A stretch of DNA of 64,000 nucleotides. It comes from Speluncibacter jeojiensis (GTDB taxonomy: Bacteria > Actinomycetota > Actinomycetes > Mycobacteriales > Mycobacteriaceae). Shown piece after piece: positions 24,639 to 32,429 of the stretch. The number at the start of each line of letters is the position of its first letter. Position 1 is the stretch's first letter. The notes below the pieces were generated by a model. That model ran no database searches. It was not told the DNA's origin and saw only the letters and a list, made by a program, of their open reading frames with translations. The stretch lies in the NCBI RefSeq assembly GCF_029589495.1, contig NZ_JAAIVF010000001.1:1364001-1428000 (forward strand), written 5' to 3'. Made by a program: the position numbers and the translations under genes.

Positions 24639-25046
24639 TTATTCGCTCGCGGTGCGTCGGCGGGGCCGTGTCCGCTTCGGCGCCGGGATCCTACCGAGCA
24701 CGTACGACTGGACCAGGTGGTTCCAGCTGCACGTGCGGCAGACCTCGACGACGTGCACCGAGAACTCCTCGTGGGTTGTCGCCATCCGGGCCAGTTCCTC
24801 GCCGGTCCGCGCCGATCCGGATGCCGGACCGAGCTTGTCGCCGAAGACCCACGACACGAGCGTCAGCTGCTCCTTTCGGCAGATCGGGCACGTCACCGCG
24901 CTCGGTCGACCGTGGAAGCGCGCGGCGCGGAGCAGGTAGGGGCCGGCGTCACACACCTCGCCGACCGCGCGCCGACCCGAGTAGACCTCGGCCAGCAGGG
25001 ACTTGCGCCGGAGCGCATAGTCCACCACCTGTCGTTGCAATCGCAC
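24639..25046 (-). CDS. DUF5318 protein, Rv0049-like
   Basis: A 135-residue cytoplasmic protein nearly collinear with M. tuberculosis Rv0049: MRLQRQVVDYALRRKSLLAE, EVCDAGPYLLRAARFHG, CPICRKEQLTLVSWVFG and VHVVEVCRTCSWNHL. The paired CPIC and CRTC knuckles suggest a structural zinc ribbon. It is immediately upstream of the PonA1 gene (73 bp) and likely cotranscribed with it; conservation of that linkage hints at a role in envelope growth, but no function is known. Confidence 0.88.
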   Translation of the reverse strand: MRLQRQVVDYALRRKSLLAEVYSGRRAVGEVCDAGPYLLRAARFHGRPSAVTCPICRKEQLTLVSWVFGDKLGPASGSARTGEELARMATTHEEFSVHVVEVCRTCSWNHLVQSYVLGRIPAPKRTRPRRRTASE

Positions 25047-25183
25047 GGGGACAAGGGTACGTGGGCTCCCTGAGAGCAGACAGGGTGCCGACGGTCACAG
25101 CGGCCCTCCGCGCGCTCGCGGTCCGGAGAAGTAGCGGTTACTCGGAGAAACATTCAGCCCGTTGCTGCGCTCGCATATATCGG

Positions 25184-25205
25184 TGCGATACAGTGAGTCA
25201 TCGCA
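25184..25205. promoter_or_regulatory. Inverted repeat upstream of padR, candidate operator
   Basis: TGCGAT and ATCGCA separated by 10 bases, a perfect two-arm repeat about 60-80 bp upstream of the PadR start. PadR-family repressors usually bind such dyads in their own promoters. Confidence 0.45.
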
Positions 25206-25263
25206 TCACGCAGACAGGGTGTCGTGGGACACCCTGCGCGAAACAGTCGGAGGGTGGTGAACC

Positions 25264-25842
25264 GTGCTCGAGCTCGCGATTCTCGGGCTGCTGCACGAGT
25301 CACCGATGCACGGCTACGAGCTGCGCAAACGCCTCACCGGGCTCTTGGGCGCCTTCCGAGCCTTCTCGTACGGTTCGCTCTACCCGACGCTTCGGCGCAT
25401 GCAGGCCGACGGCCTGATCGCCGAGGACGACGGTCCGGACGGAACCGTTCGACGCCGTGCCCGGCGGGTGTACAAAATGACCCCGCTCGGGAAGCAGCGC
25501 TTCTCCGAGCTCGTCGCCGACACCGGGCCGCAGAACTACACGGACGACGGTTTCGGCGTCCACCTGGCGTTCTTCAGCCGCACCCCCGCCGAGGCACGCA
25601 TGCGCATCCTCGAGGGGCGACGCCGCCAGGTCGAGGAGCGACGCGAGGGTCTCCGGGACGCCGTCGGGCGCGCTTCCGGGCATCTCGACAGGTACACCCG
25701 GCAGCTGCACCAGCTGGGCCTCGAGTCGAGCGAGCGCGAGGTGCGCTGGCTCAACGAGCTGATCGCAGCCGAGGAGCACACCGCAAACACCTCGAACACG
25801 AATGAGTTTCCGAAGAAAGAAGGAGAACCCGACCATGGGTGA
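25264..25842 (+). CDS. PadR-family transcriptional regulator
   Basis: A 192-residue regulator with an N-terminal winged helix ([48 protein letters not shown]) and a C-terminal coiled dimerisation region (about 100-175, rich in Arg, Glu and Leu). GTG at 25264 follows GGAGG. Its 3' end overlaps the ino1 start by 8 bp, matching the padR-ino1 pair (Rv0047c-Rv0046c) of M. tuberculosis, so it probably controls inositol synthesis and itself. A TGCGAT/ATCGCA dyad upstream is a plausible operator. Confidence 0.9.
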   Translation: MLELAILGLLHESPMHGYELRKRLTGLLGAFRAFSYGSLYPTLRRMQADGLIAEDDGPDGTVRRRARRVYKMTPLGKQRFSELVADTGPQNYTDDGFGVHLAFFSRTPAEARMRILEGRRRQVEERREGLRDAVGRASGHLDRYTRQLHQLGLESSEREVRWLNELIAAEEHTANTSNTNEFPKKEGEPDHG

Positions 25843-26929
25843 GAACAGCACCTCGGTGCGCGTGGCCATTGTGGGCGTGGGGAACTGTGCCTCGTCCCTG
25901 GTCCAGGGCGTGCAGTACTACCAGGACGCCGACGAGAACGCCACCGTCCCCGGCCTGATGCACGTCAAGTTCGGTCCGTACCACGTGCGCGACGTGAAGT
26001 TCGTCGCCGCGTTCGACGTGGACGCCAAGAAGGTCGGGTTCGACCTGTCCGAGGCCATCAACGCCAGCGAGAACAACACCATCAAGATCACCGACGTCCC
26101 GCCGAGCGATGTAACGGTCCTCCGCGGTCCCACTCTGGATGGCATCGGCAAGTACTACGCGCAGACCATCGAGGTCTCCGACGCGGAGCCGGTCGACGTG
26201 GTCAAGGCGCTCAAGGATGCCGAGGTCGATGTGCTGGTGTCCTACCTGCCGGTGGGCTCCGAAGAGGCCGACAAGTTCTACGCGCAGTGCGCCATCGACG
26301 CCAACGTCGCGTTCGTCAACGCGCTGCCGGTGTTCATCGCCTCCGACCCGGTCTGGGCCAAGAAGTTCGAGGACGCGGGCGTCCCGATCGTCGGCGACGA
26401 CATCAAGAGCCAGGTCGGTGCCACCATCACCCACCGCGTGATGGCCAAGCTGTTCGAGGACCGCGGCGTCATCCTGGACCGCACCTACCAGCTGAACGTC
26501 GGCGGCAACATGGACTTCAAGAACATGCTCGAGCGCGAGCGTCTGGAGTCCAAGAAGGTCTCGAAGACCCAGGCCGTCACGTCGATTCTCGACGGACCGC
26601 TGTCCGGCAAGGTCCACGACCGCAACGTTCACATCGGCCCCTCGGACTACGTCGAGTGGCTTGACGACCGCAAGTGGGCGTACGTCCGCCTCGAGGGCCG
26701 CAACTTCGGCGACGCCCCGCTGAACCTGGAGTACAAGCTCGAGGTCTGGGACTCCCCGAACTCCGCCGGCATCATCATCGACGCCGTGCGCGCCGCGAAG
26801 ATCGCCAAGGACCGCGGCATCGGCGGCCCGATCCTGCCGGCCGCGTCGTACCTGATGAAGTCCCCGCCGGTGCAGATGCCCGACGACCAGGCCCGCGCCC
26901 AGCTGGAGCAGTTCATCGCCGGCGAGTGA
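25835..26929 (+). CDS. ino1: Myo-inositol-1-phosphate synthase
   Basis: A 364-residue NAD-dependent enzyme that converts glucose-6-phosphate to inositol-1-phosphate, the precursor of phosphatidylinositol, PIM, LAM and mycothiol. NAD-binding [18 protein letters not shown] at the start, then [60 protein letters not shown] and [21 protein letters not shown], all typical of actinobacterial Ino1. ATG at 25835 has AAGGAGA upstream, chosen over an earlier in-frame ATG at 25802 that lies inside padR. Two hairpins follow the stop. Confidence 0.97.
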   Translation: MGENSTSVRVAIVGVGNCASSLVQGVQYYQDADENATVPGLMHVKFGPYHVRDVKFVAAFDVDAKKVGFDLSEAINASENNTIKITDVPPSDVTVLRGPTLDGIGKYYAQTIEVSDAEPVDVVKALKDAEVDVLVSYLPVGSEEADKFYAQCAIDANVAFVNALPVFIASDPVWAKKFEDAGVPIVGDDIKSQVGATITHRVMAKLFEDRGVILDRTYQLNVGGNMDFKNMLERERLESKKVSKTQAVTSILDGPLSGKVHDRNVHIGPSDYVEWLDDRKWAYVRLEGRNFGDAPLNLEYKLEVWDSPNSAGIIIDAVRAAKIAKDRGIGGPILPAASYLMKSPPVQMPDDQARAQLEQFIAGE

Positions 26930-26935
26930 CCGCCC

Positions 26936-26975
26936 GTGCGTGAGTCGCGGGGTCCCGGCCCCGCAACTCACGCAC
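26936..26975 (+). terminator. Palindrome after ino1 (GTGCGTGAGT family)
   Basis: GTGCGTGAGT and ACTCACGCAC enclose GCGGGG/CCCCGC: a stem of about 16 bp with one mismatch, beginning seven bases past the ino1 stop. A related palindrome occurs at 41078-41119. Confidence 0.75.
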
Positions 26976-26981
26976 AGCAGC

Positions 26982-27012
26982 AAGGCCGCGCACCCATCGG
27001 GTGCGCGGCCTT
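26982..27012. terminator. Second hairpin after ino1
   Basis: AAGGCCGCGCACCC pairs with GGGTGCGCGGCCTT around a 3-base loop: a perfect 14 bp stem ending in TT, the strongest terminator-like structure in the window. Confidence 0.85.
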
Positions 27013-27064
27013 CGGCATGTCCGGGGTGCACGAGAAATCCGGTGCGGCATCGGGTCGGAACAGG

Positions 27065-27098
27065 TAGGGTCACCGCCGTGGGAACTCTGAATCACTAG
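27065..27098 (+). promoter_or_regulatory. Candidate promoter and six-codon upstream ORF of the ABC-F gene
   Basis: TAGGGT at 27065-27070 can act as a -10. Seven bases further, GTG at 27078 opens a six-codon frame (Met-Gly-Thr-Leu-Asn-His, stop TAG at 27096), positioned as a leaderless upstream ORF. The ABC-F start codon is 134 bases downstream, past a stable hairpin. ARE-type ABC-F genes are often controlled by ribosome stalling on such leaders. Confidence 0.4.
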
Positions 27099-27105
27099 AT
27101 CTGGA

Positions 27106-27131
27106 CGCCGCGGCGAGCACGATCCGCGGCG
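27106..27131 (+). promoter_or_regulatory. Leader hairpin upstream of the ABC-F gene
   Basis: CGCCGCGG and CCGCGGCG form a perfect 8 bp GC stem with a 10-base loop, starting 8 bases after the upstream ORF stop. A weaker CCTTC/GAAGG pair follows at 27148-27171. Possible transcription attenuator. Confidence 0.45.
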
Positions 27132-27231
27132 AGTCCTGTGCGCACATCCTTCCGTCGGTCTCGGCCGAAGGCGCCTGTGCGAGGACATCTTCCGATCTCA
27201 CCGGGCTCATCCGGATTCGAGGAGCGCACCC

Positions 27232-28836
27232 ATGTCTGTTCCCCAACTGTCCCTACGCGCCGTCAGCAAGCGCTTCGGCGACCTGCTCGTCTTCGACCAC
27301 CTCGACCTGACGATCGCCCCCGGCACGGGCGTCGGCATCGTCGGCGACAACGGGGCCGGAAAGTCGACGCTGCTGGCATTGCTCGCCGGCGTCCTCCGGC
27401 CCGACGCCGGAGAGGTGCGCGTCGAGGTTCCCGGCGGGGTCGCCTATGCCGCGCAATCCCTCGACCTGCCCGAGGAGGCGACGGTTGCGGACGCCATCGA
27501 CCACGTGCTCGACCACCTTCGCACCCTGGAGGGCCGCCTCCGGGAGCTCGAAGCACGGATACAGCACGCCGATGACTCCGAACTCACCGGTCTGTTCGAC
27601 CGATACTCCTGCCTCACCGCACTTTTCGAGAGCATGGACGGGCACACCGCCGATGAGCGGGTGAGTGCGGGACTCCATGCGCTGGGGCTGGCCGATCTCG
27701 ACCGCTCCAGGCGTCTCACCACCCTGTCCGGGGGACAGTGCGCGCGGGTCGCGCTCGCGGCAAGCCTGGCATCGAACGCCGAGTTGCTGCTGCTGGACGA
27801 ACCGACCAACGACCTGGACGACGCGGCCGTCGGCTGGCTGGAGAACCGATTGCTCGCGCACCGCGGCACCGTCGTCGTCGTGACCCACGACCGGGTGTTC
27901 CTCGACCGGTTGACGTCGGTGATCGTGGAGGTCGCCGACCGCGGGGTGCGACGCTACGGCCGCGGTTATGCCGGCTACCTGAAGGCGAAGGCCGTCGAGC
28001 GGCGACAGGCCCTGGCCGACTACGAGCACTGGCGATCCGAACTCGACCGCAGTCGGCATCTGGTGGACACCAACGCAAGTCGTCTGCATGCCATCCCCCG
28101 TAAGCGGGAGAAGGCCGGATTCGGACATGGCGCCTTCCGTGCGCGGGGGCGGGACCACGGCGCGGTGGGCAGGATCCGTAACGCCAAGGAGAGAATTCAG
28201 CGCCTCACCGCGGACCCCGTTGCGCCGCCATCGGATCCGTTGCGGTTCACGCATGTCCCGGTGACCGACCAGGCATCGGGTTCAGAGCGGGTGCGGCTGC
28301 GTGATGTGCGGGTGGAGTCACGGCTCGAGTTGCCCCGGCTCGACATCGAACCAGGGGGCCGCCTGCTGGTGACCGGTCCGAACGGATCCGGGAAGACGAC
28401 CCTGCTGGACGTCATCGCAGGTGAGACCACCCCGGATGAGGGCGAGGTCAGCGTCCCTGCCCGGGTCGGCTACCTTCGGCAGTCCGCACCGCCGCGGGCA
28501 TCGTCGACCACGCCGGCGGCCGTGTTCGCGGCCGAGCGTTCGCTGTACCTGGACGATGCCGCCGAGCGGTTGCTCGAACTCGGACTGTTCCGCGCCGACG
28601 ACCTACGCCGACCGCTCGGGGACCTCTCGTACGGACAGCAGCGCAGGCTCGACCTCGCACTGCTGGCCACCGGTGGCGCGGGCCTCCTGCTCCTCGACGA
28701 ACCGACGAACCATCTGTCGCCGGCGCTCGTCGAGGATCTCGAGGACGCGCTCGATGCGTACACCGGCGCCGTCGTGCTCGTGACGCACGATCGACGTTTG
28801 CGAAGCCGGTTCCGAGGGAGGCGCCTGGCGTTGTGA
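27232..28836 (+). CDS. ABC-F ATPase, probable ribosome-protection type
   Basis: A 534-residue soluble protein with two ATPase domains and no membrane segments. First site: GDNGAGKST (38-46), LSGGQ and LLLLDEPTNDLDD. Second site: GPNGSGKTT (about 380), LSYGQQRRLDL and LLLLDEPTNHLS. Between them is the ABC-F linker (about 240-330), rich in Arg and Lys with RKREKAGFGHGAFRARGRDHG. Such proteins bind the ribosomal E site, and the TlrC/Vga-like branch displaces macrolides, lincosamides or pleuromutilins. The Arg/Gly-rich linker and the leader with a tiny upstream ORF favour an antibiotic-resistance role over housekeeping EttA. ATG at 27232 has CGAGGAG upstream. Confidence 0.85.
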   Translation: MSVPQLSLRAVSKRFGDLLVFDHLDLTIAPGTGVGIVGDNGAGKSTLLALLAGVLRPDAGEVRVEVPGGVAYAAQSLDLPEEATVADAIDHVLDHLRTLEGRLRELEARIQHADDSELTGLFDRYSCLTALFESMDGHTADERVSAGLHALGLADLDRSRRLTTLSGGQCARVALAASLASNAELLLLDEPTNDLDDAAVGWLENRLLAHRGTVVVVTHDRVFLDRLTSVIVEVADRGVRRYGRGYAGYLKAKAVERRQALADYEHWRSELDRSRHLVDTNASRLHAIPRKREKAGFGHGAFRARGRDHGAVGRIRNAKERIQRLTADPVAPPSDPLRFTHVPVTDQASGSERVRLRDVRVESRLELPRLDIEPGGRLLVTGPNGSGKTTLLDVIAGETTPDEGEVSVPARVGYLRQSAPPRASSTTPAAVFAAERSLYLDDAAERLLELGLFRADDLRRPLGDLSYGQQRRLDLALLATGGAGLLLLDEPTNHLSPALVEDLEDALDAYTGAVVLVTHDRRLRSRFRGRRLAL

Positions 28837-29130
28837 CGCCAACCCGCCGGTCGCGTCGTCCGCGCGCACCGCACCGCTCCCGCGCCCCGGCCGACCTCAC
28901 ACAGCGCGGAGGTACCTCACATATGCCGCCCAGCCGTGCGAGGTGCGCGCAAGATGTGTCAGGTGCGGACTGTCGACCCCAGACCCGACCCCAGAGCCCG
29001 ACCATCCGTGCCGCCCGGCGCGCGTGCCACCGAACGTCACGGAGATCACCCCTACCGGACGCTCGTCCATCTCGACGATTTGTTAGCCTTGCCTAATACC
29101 TGATCTATCTCGAGATTCCGAGGAGGCCCC
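28837..29130. other. Intergenic region before the heme operon
   Basis: 294 bp. The 5' two thirds show nothing recognisable. The 3' end has the IdeR/DtxR-like box at 29078-29096 and the AGGAGG ribosome binding site at about 29120. Confidence 0.5.
29078..29096. promoter_or_regulatory. IdeR/DtxR-type iron box upstream of the heme operon
   Basis: The word at this position, containing GTTAGCCTTGCCTAA, matches 14 of 19 positions of the IdeR consensus TTAGGTTAGSCTAACCTAA. It lies 35-53 bp upstream of the first gene of a heme-uptake operon, where iron-dependent repression is expected. Confidence 0.6.
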
Positions 29131-29646
29131 GTGAACACTCGCGCCATCATCGTGGCCGGCGCCATCGCGCTGACCGCGCTGGGCACCGCCGCGTGCAGCA
29201 ACAGCGAAACCGATTCGACTGCGACGACGACGTCCGTGTCCGCACCCGCTGCGGCGGCGAACGGGACCGGCTCGGCCGCCGCGATCGCACCGCTCGACCA
29301 GGCGACCGCCCAGAAGGACCTGCGCGCGTTGTTCGATCCGTCCGTCCCCGGCACCGAGAAGGTCACCACCGTCGAGGGCGCGACCGCGGCCGACGCGGCC
29401 AAGTGGGACCAGTTCGCGAAGATGGCGGCGCAGGGCGGCTACACGCCCGACGTCATCACGGTGAAGTCGGTGACCGTCACGGGCCCGACCGCCACCAGCC
29501 AGGTCGCCGTCGCCAGCCCGCACGCGCCGGCTCCGATCACGATGCCGATGACCTGGACCGCGCAGAACGACGTCTGGAAGCTCTCGGCGGCCTCCGCCGC
29601 CCAGTTGCTGGCGATGGGTCAGGGGCCGAGCGGAGCGGGCCAGTGA
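29131..29646 (+). CDS. Small lipoprotein, MTB12-like, first gene of the heme operon
   Basis: A 171-residue lipoprotein: signal peptide with lipobox GTAAC (Cys22), then an Ala/Thr-rich linker. The ~110-residue domain (APLDQATAQKDLRALFDPSV, PGTEKVTTVEGA, MTWTAQNDVWKLSAAS) has the pattern of the mycobacterial low-molecular-weight antigen MTB12/NTF2-like fold. GTG at 29131 follows AGGAGG. Its stop overlaps the heme oxygenase start (GTGA), so it is cotranslated. Involvement in heme capture is inferred from position only. Confidence 0.72.
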   Translation: MNTRAIIVAGAIALTALGTAACSNSETDSTATTTSVSAPAAAANGTGSAAAIAPLDQATAQKDLRALFDPSVPGTEKVTTVEGATAADAAKWDQFAKMAAQGGYTPDVITVKSVTVTGPTATSQVAVASPHAPAPITMPMTWTAQNDVWKLSAASAAQLLAMGQGPSGAGQ

Positions 29647-30323
29647 GCGCCCACGCCGTGCGCCGGCGACCCGACACCCTCTTCACCGACCGGCTGAGGA
29701 ACGCCACGGCGGAGTCGCACAAGAACGCCGAGGAGTCGTCGTTCGTCGGCGAGCTGCTCTCCGGCGCGCTCAACGAGTCCGCCTACGCGGACATGCTCGG
29801 ACAGAACTATCTGATCTACGAGGCGCTGGAACGTCGTGCCGCGCAACTGGAGTCGAGCGACCCAGTCCGTCGCTTCCACTCCGCCGCGCTGGTGCGCACC
29901 GCCGCACTCGAGGCCGACCTCGAGTTCCTGACCGGTCCCGAATGGCGGTCCGCGGTCAAGGAGCTGCCGGCGACCACGCGGTACGTCGAACGGATAGAGA
30001 AGGCCGCCGACGAAGACCCGCTGCTGTTCGTGGCCCACCACTACATCCGCTACCTCGGCGACCTTTCGGGCGGGCAGATCATCCGGCGCGCGATCGGAAA
30101 TGCCTACGGGCACACCGAGGACGGCGTGCGCTTCTACATCTTCGACGAGATCCCCAAGCCCAAGCCGTTCAAGGACGACTACCGCGACGCGCTCGACGGT
30201 CTCGAGTTGTCGCCGGCCGACGAGCAGCGCTTCATCGCCGAGGTCAACGACATCTTCGGCCTCAACCGCGACGTCTTCGACGACCTCGCCGCGGGACTCG
30301 ACGGGTACCGGGTCCGCTCGTGA
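29643..30323 (+). CDS. hmuO: Heme oxygenase (biliverdin-producing)
   Basis: A 226-residue all-helical enzyme that opens heme to biliverdin, CO and iron. The proximal heme ligand His is in RNATAESHKNAEES (about residue 27), and the distal helix carries YIRYLGDLSGGQII with the conserved Gly-Asp and SGGQ; FYIFDEIPKPKPFKDDYR follows. GTG at 29643 overlaps the stop of the lipoprotein gene, and its own stop overlaps the hmuT start. With HmuTUV it forms a heme-iron acquisition unit. Confidence 0.95.
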   Translation: MSAHAVRRRPDTLFTDRLRNATAESHKNAEESSFVGELLSGALNESAYADMLGQNYLIYEALERRAAQLESSDPVRRFHSAALVRTAALEADLEFLTGPEWRSAVKELPATTRYVERIEKAADEDPLLFVAHHYIRYLGDLSGGQIIRRAIGNAYGHTEDGVRFYIFDEIPKPKPFKDDYRDALDGLELSPADEQRFIAEVNDIFGLNRDVFDDLAAGLDGYRVRS

Positions 30324-31333
30324 TGACGGGGCGAGCACGCCGGGTCGCGGTCGTCCTGTGCGGACTACTGCTGTTCGGCGCGGTCACGGCGTGCTCGTCG
30401 TCCGGTTCCGGTGGTGACACCCACGGTGCGGTCACCGCCGAGTTGGCCTCGGACAACCCGGTGCCGATCAGCAACGACCCGCGGCCGGTGCTGCCGGTGA
30501 CCGTGCACTCGGAGGACGGCCGCGAGGTGACGGTCCGGGACGTGAGCCGGATCGTCGCCGTCGACCAGTACGGCACGTACGGCACCACCGTGTTCGCCCT
30601 CGGACTGGGCAAGAACCTCGTCGGACGCGACACCGCCACGAAGTTCCCTGCGGCCCAGTCGATCCCGAACGTCACCCCCGGCGGCACGCAGCTCAACGCC
30701 GAGTCGGTGCTGGCGCTGCACCCGACCGTCGTCCTCACCGACACCACGATCAGGCCTGCCACCGCGCTGCAGCAGATCGAGGCGGCCGGGGTGCCGGTGG
30801 TCTACTTCTCGCCGACCCGTTCGATCGCCACCGCGACCACCGAGATCAAGCAGGTGGCGACCGCGCTCGGCGTGCCCGCGCTCGGCGACCGACTGGCCGA
30901 CCGCACCGATCGGGAGATCGCCGAGGCCAAGGCGATGGTGCCCGCGGACGCCCCGAAGCGGAAGATCGCGTTCCTCTACGCCCGTGGCACCGGACTGCTC
31001 ATCCTGGGCGGTCCCGGTTCCGGCGCGGACACGCTCATCGAGGACCTCGGCGGTATCGACGCCGGCACCGCCCAGGGACTGACCTCCCCGTTCACGCCGG
31101 TGACCACCGAGTCGCTGATCGCAGCCCGGCCGGACACCTTCCTGATGATGACCGGCGGGCTCGCCTCGGTCGGCGGCCTGGACGGTCTCGAGCGGGTGCC
31201 TGGCATCGCCCAGACGCCCGCCGGCCGCAACCGCAGCGTCGTCGACATGGACGACGGTGTGCTGCTCAGCTTCGGGCCCCGTACCGGCGCGGTGATGATC
31301 GCGCTGGCAAAGGCCCTGTACCCGAACCGATGA
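30323..31333 (+). CDS. hmuT: Hemin ABC transporter substrate-binding lipoprotein
   Basis: A 336-residue lipoprotein of the TroA/FecB class: lipobox AVTAC (Cys24), then the helical-backbone binding domain (SRIVAVDQYGTYGTTVFALG, LVGRDTATKFP, NVTPGGTQLNAESVLALHP, GVPVVYFSPTRSIA, IAFLYARGTGLLILGGPGSGADTLIEDLGG in two stretches, DGVLLSFGPRTG). The conserved Tyr/His heme ligands are not certain by eye. ATG at 30323 shares its A with the heme oxygenase stop; GTG at 30320 is equally in frame. Followed by the permease. Confidence 0.92.
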   Translation: MTGRARRVAVVLCGLLLFGAVTACSSSGSGGDTHGAVTAELASDNPVPISNDPRPVLPVTVHSEDGREVTVRDVSRIVAVDQYGTYGTTVFALGLGKNLVGRDTATKFPAAQSIPNVTPGGTQLNAESVLALHPTVVLTDTTIRPATALQQIEAAGVPVVYFSPTRSIATATTEIKQVATALGVPALGDRLADRTDREIAEAKAMVPADAPKRKIAFLYARGTGLLILGGPGSGADTLIEDLGGIDAGTAQGLTSPFTPVTTESLIAARPDTFLMMTGGLASVGGLDGLERVPGIAQTPAGRNRSVVDMDDGVLLSFGPRTGAVMIALAKALYPNR

Positions 31334-31346
31334 CGCAACCGAACCG

Positions 31347-32429
31347 ATGACGACGACACTCACCCCCGAACGCACCCGCCGCGCGCGCCGCCCCCGCGCC
31401 TCACGTGGCCCGGTGGTGCTGGCCGGCCTGCTCGTGCTGCTGGTCGTGGCCTGCATCATCTCAGCCGGGATCGGCCAGTTCTCGATCCCGCCGCTCGAGG
31501 TACTCGGCAGCTTCCTGCACCACTTCCACATCCCGGTCGGCCCGATGCCCACCCAGCCGGAGGGTGACGCGACGCTGTGGCAGGTGCGGTTCCCGCGAAT
31601 CGTGTTGGCGCTGTTGGTCGGCGCGGCGTTGGGCTGCGGCGGCGCGGTGCTGCAGGGGGTGTTCGCGAACCCCCTGGCCGAGCCCGGCGTGATCGGGGTG
31701 TCGGCCGGATCCGCCTCCGGCGCTTCGGCGGTGATCGTCTTCGGTGGCGTCGCGGTCAGCGAGTACGCCATCTCGGCGGGCGCGTTCGTGGCCGGCCTGA
31801 TCGCCACCGGGGTCGTGTACTGGCTCGCACGCGCCGGCGGTCGCACCGAGGTGGTGACGTTGGTGCTCACCGGAATCGCGGTCAACGCGTTCGCCGGCGG
31901 CGTCATCGCCTACCTGACGTTCCGCGCCTCGCCGACCGCGCGCGACGAGATCGTGTTCTGGCAGCTCGGCAGCCTGAGCCGCGCCACCTGGCAGTCGGTG
32001 GGCATCGTCGCACCGATGGTCGTGGTCGGGCTGATCGCCGCGATGCTGATGGCGCACAAGCTCGACCTGCTCTCGCTCGGCGAGACCGCCGCGCGGCATC
32101 TCGGCGTGGACGTCGAGCGGCTGCGGCAGATCGCCATCGTGGTGGTCGCGCTGCTGACCGCAGCAGCCGTCGCATTCTGCGGGATCATCCTGTTCGTCGG
32201 CCTGGTCATCCCGCACCTGATGCGCATGCTGGTCGGTCCGGCGCACCGGATCCTGGTGCCCGCGAGCATCCTCGGCGGCGCGCTGCTGCTGGTGATCGCC
32301 GACCTGTGCGCCCGCACGCTGGTGGCGCACGCCGACCTGCCGATCGGCATCCTCACCTCGCTGGTCGGCGGCCCGTTCTTCCTGTACCTGCTGCGCCGCG
32401 AGCGCACCCGGGCGGGAGGATGGGCATGA
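31347..32429 (+). CDS. hmuU: Hemin ABC transporter permease (FecCD family)
   Basis: A 360-residue permease with about nine or ten membrane helices. FecCD motifs: RFPRIVLALLVGAALGCGGAVLQG in two stretches, NPLAEPGVIGVSAGSASGA, LVLTGIAVNAF, FWQLGSLS, the ATPase-contact helix LGETAARHLGVDVERLR, FCGIILFVGLVIPHLMRMLVG and HADLPIGILTSLVGGPFFLYLL. ATG at 31347. The 14 bp around the start (CCGAACCGATGACG) is an exact repeat of the 3' end of hmuT. The stop overlaps the hmuV ATG. Confidence 0.95.
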   Translation: MTTTLTPERTRRARRPRASRGPVVLAGLLVLLVVACIISAGIGQFSIPPLEVLGSFLHHFHIPVGPMPTQPEGDATLWQVRFPRIVLALLVGAALGCGGAVLQGVFANPLAEPGVIGVSAGSASGASAVIVFGGVAVSEYAISAGAFVAGLIATGVVYWLARAGGRTEVVTLVLTGIAVNAFAGGVIAYLTFRASPTARDEIVFWQLGSLSRATWQSVGIVAPMVVVGLIAAMLMAHKLDLLSLGETAARHLGVDVERLRQIAIVVVALLTAAAVAFCGIILFVGLVIPHLMRMLVGPAHRILVPASILGGALLLVIADLCARTLVAHADLPIGILTSLVGGPFFLYLLRRERTRAGGWA

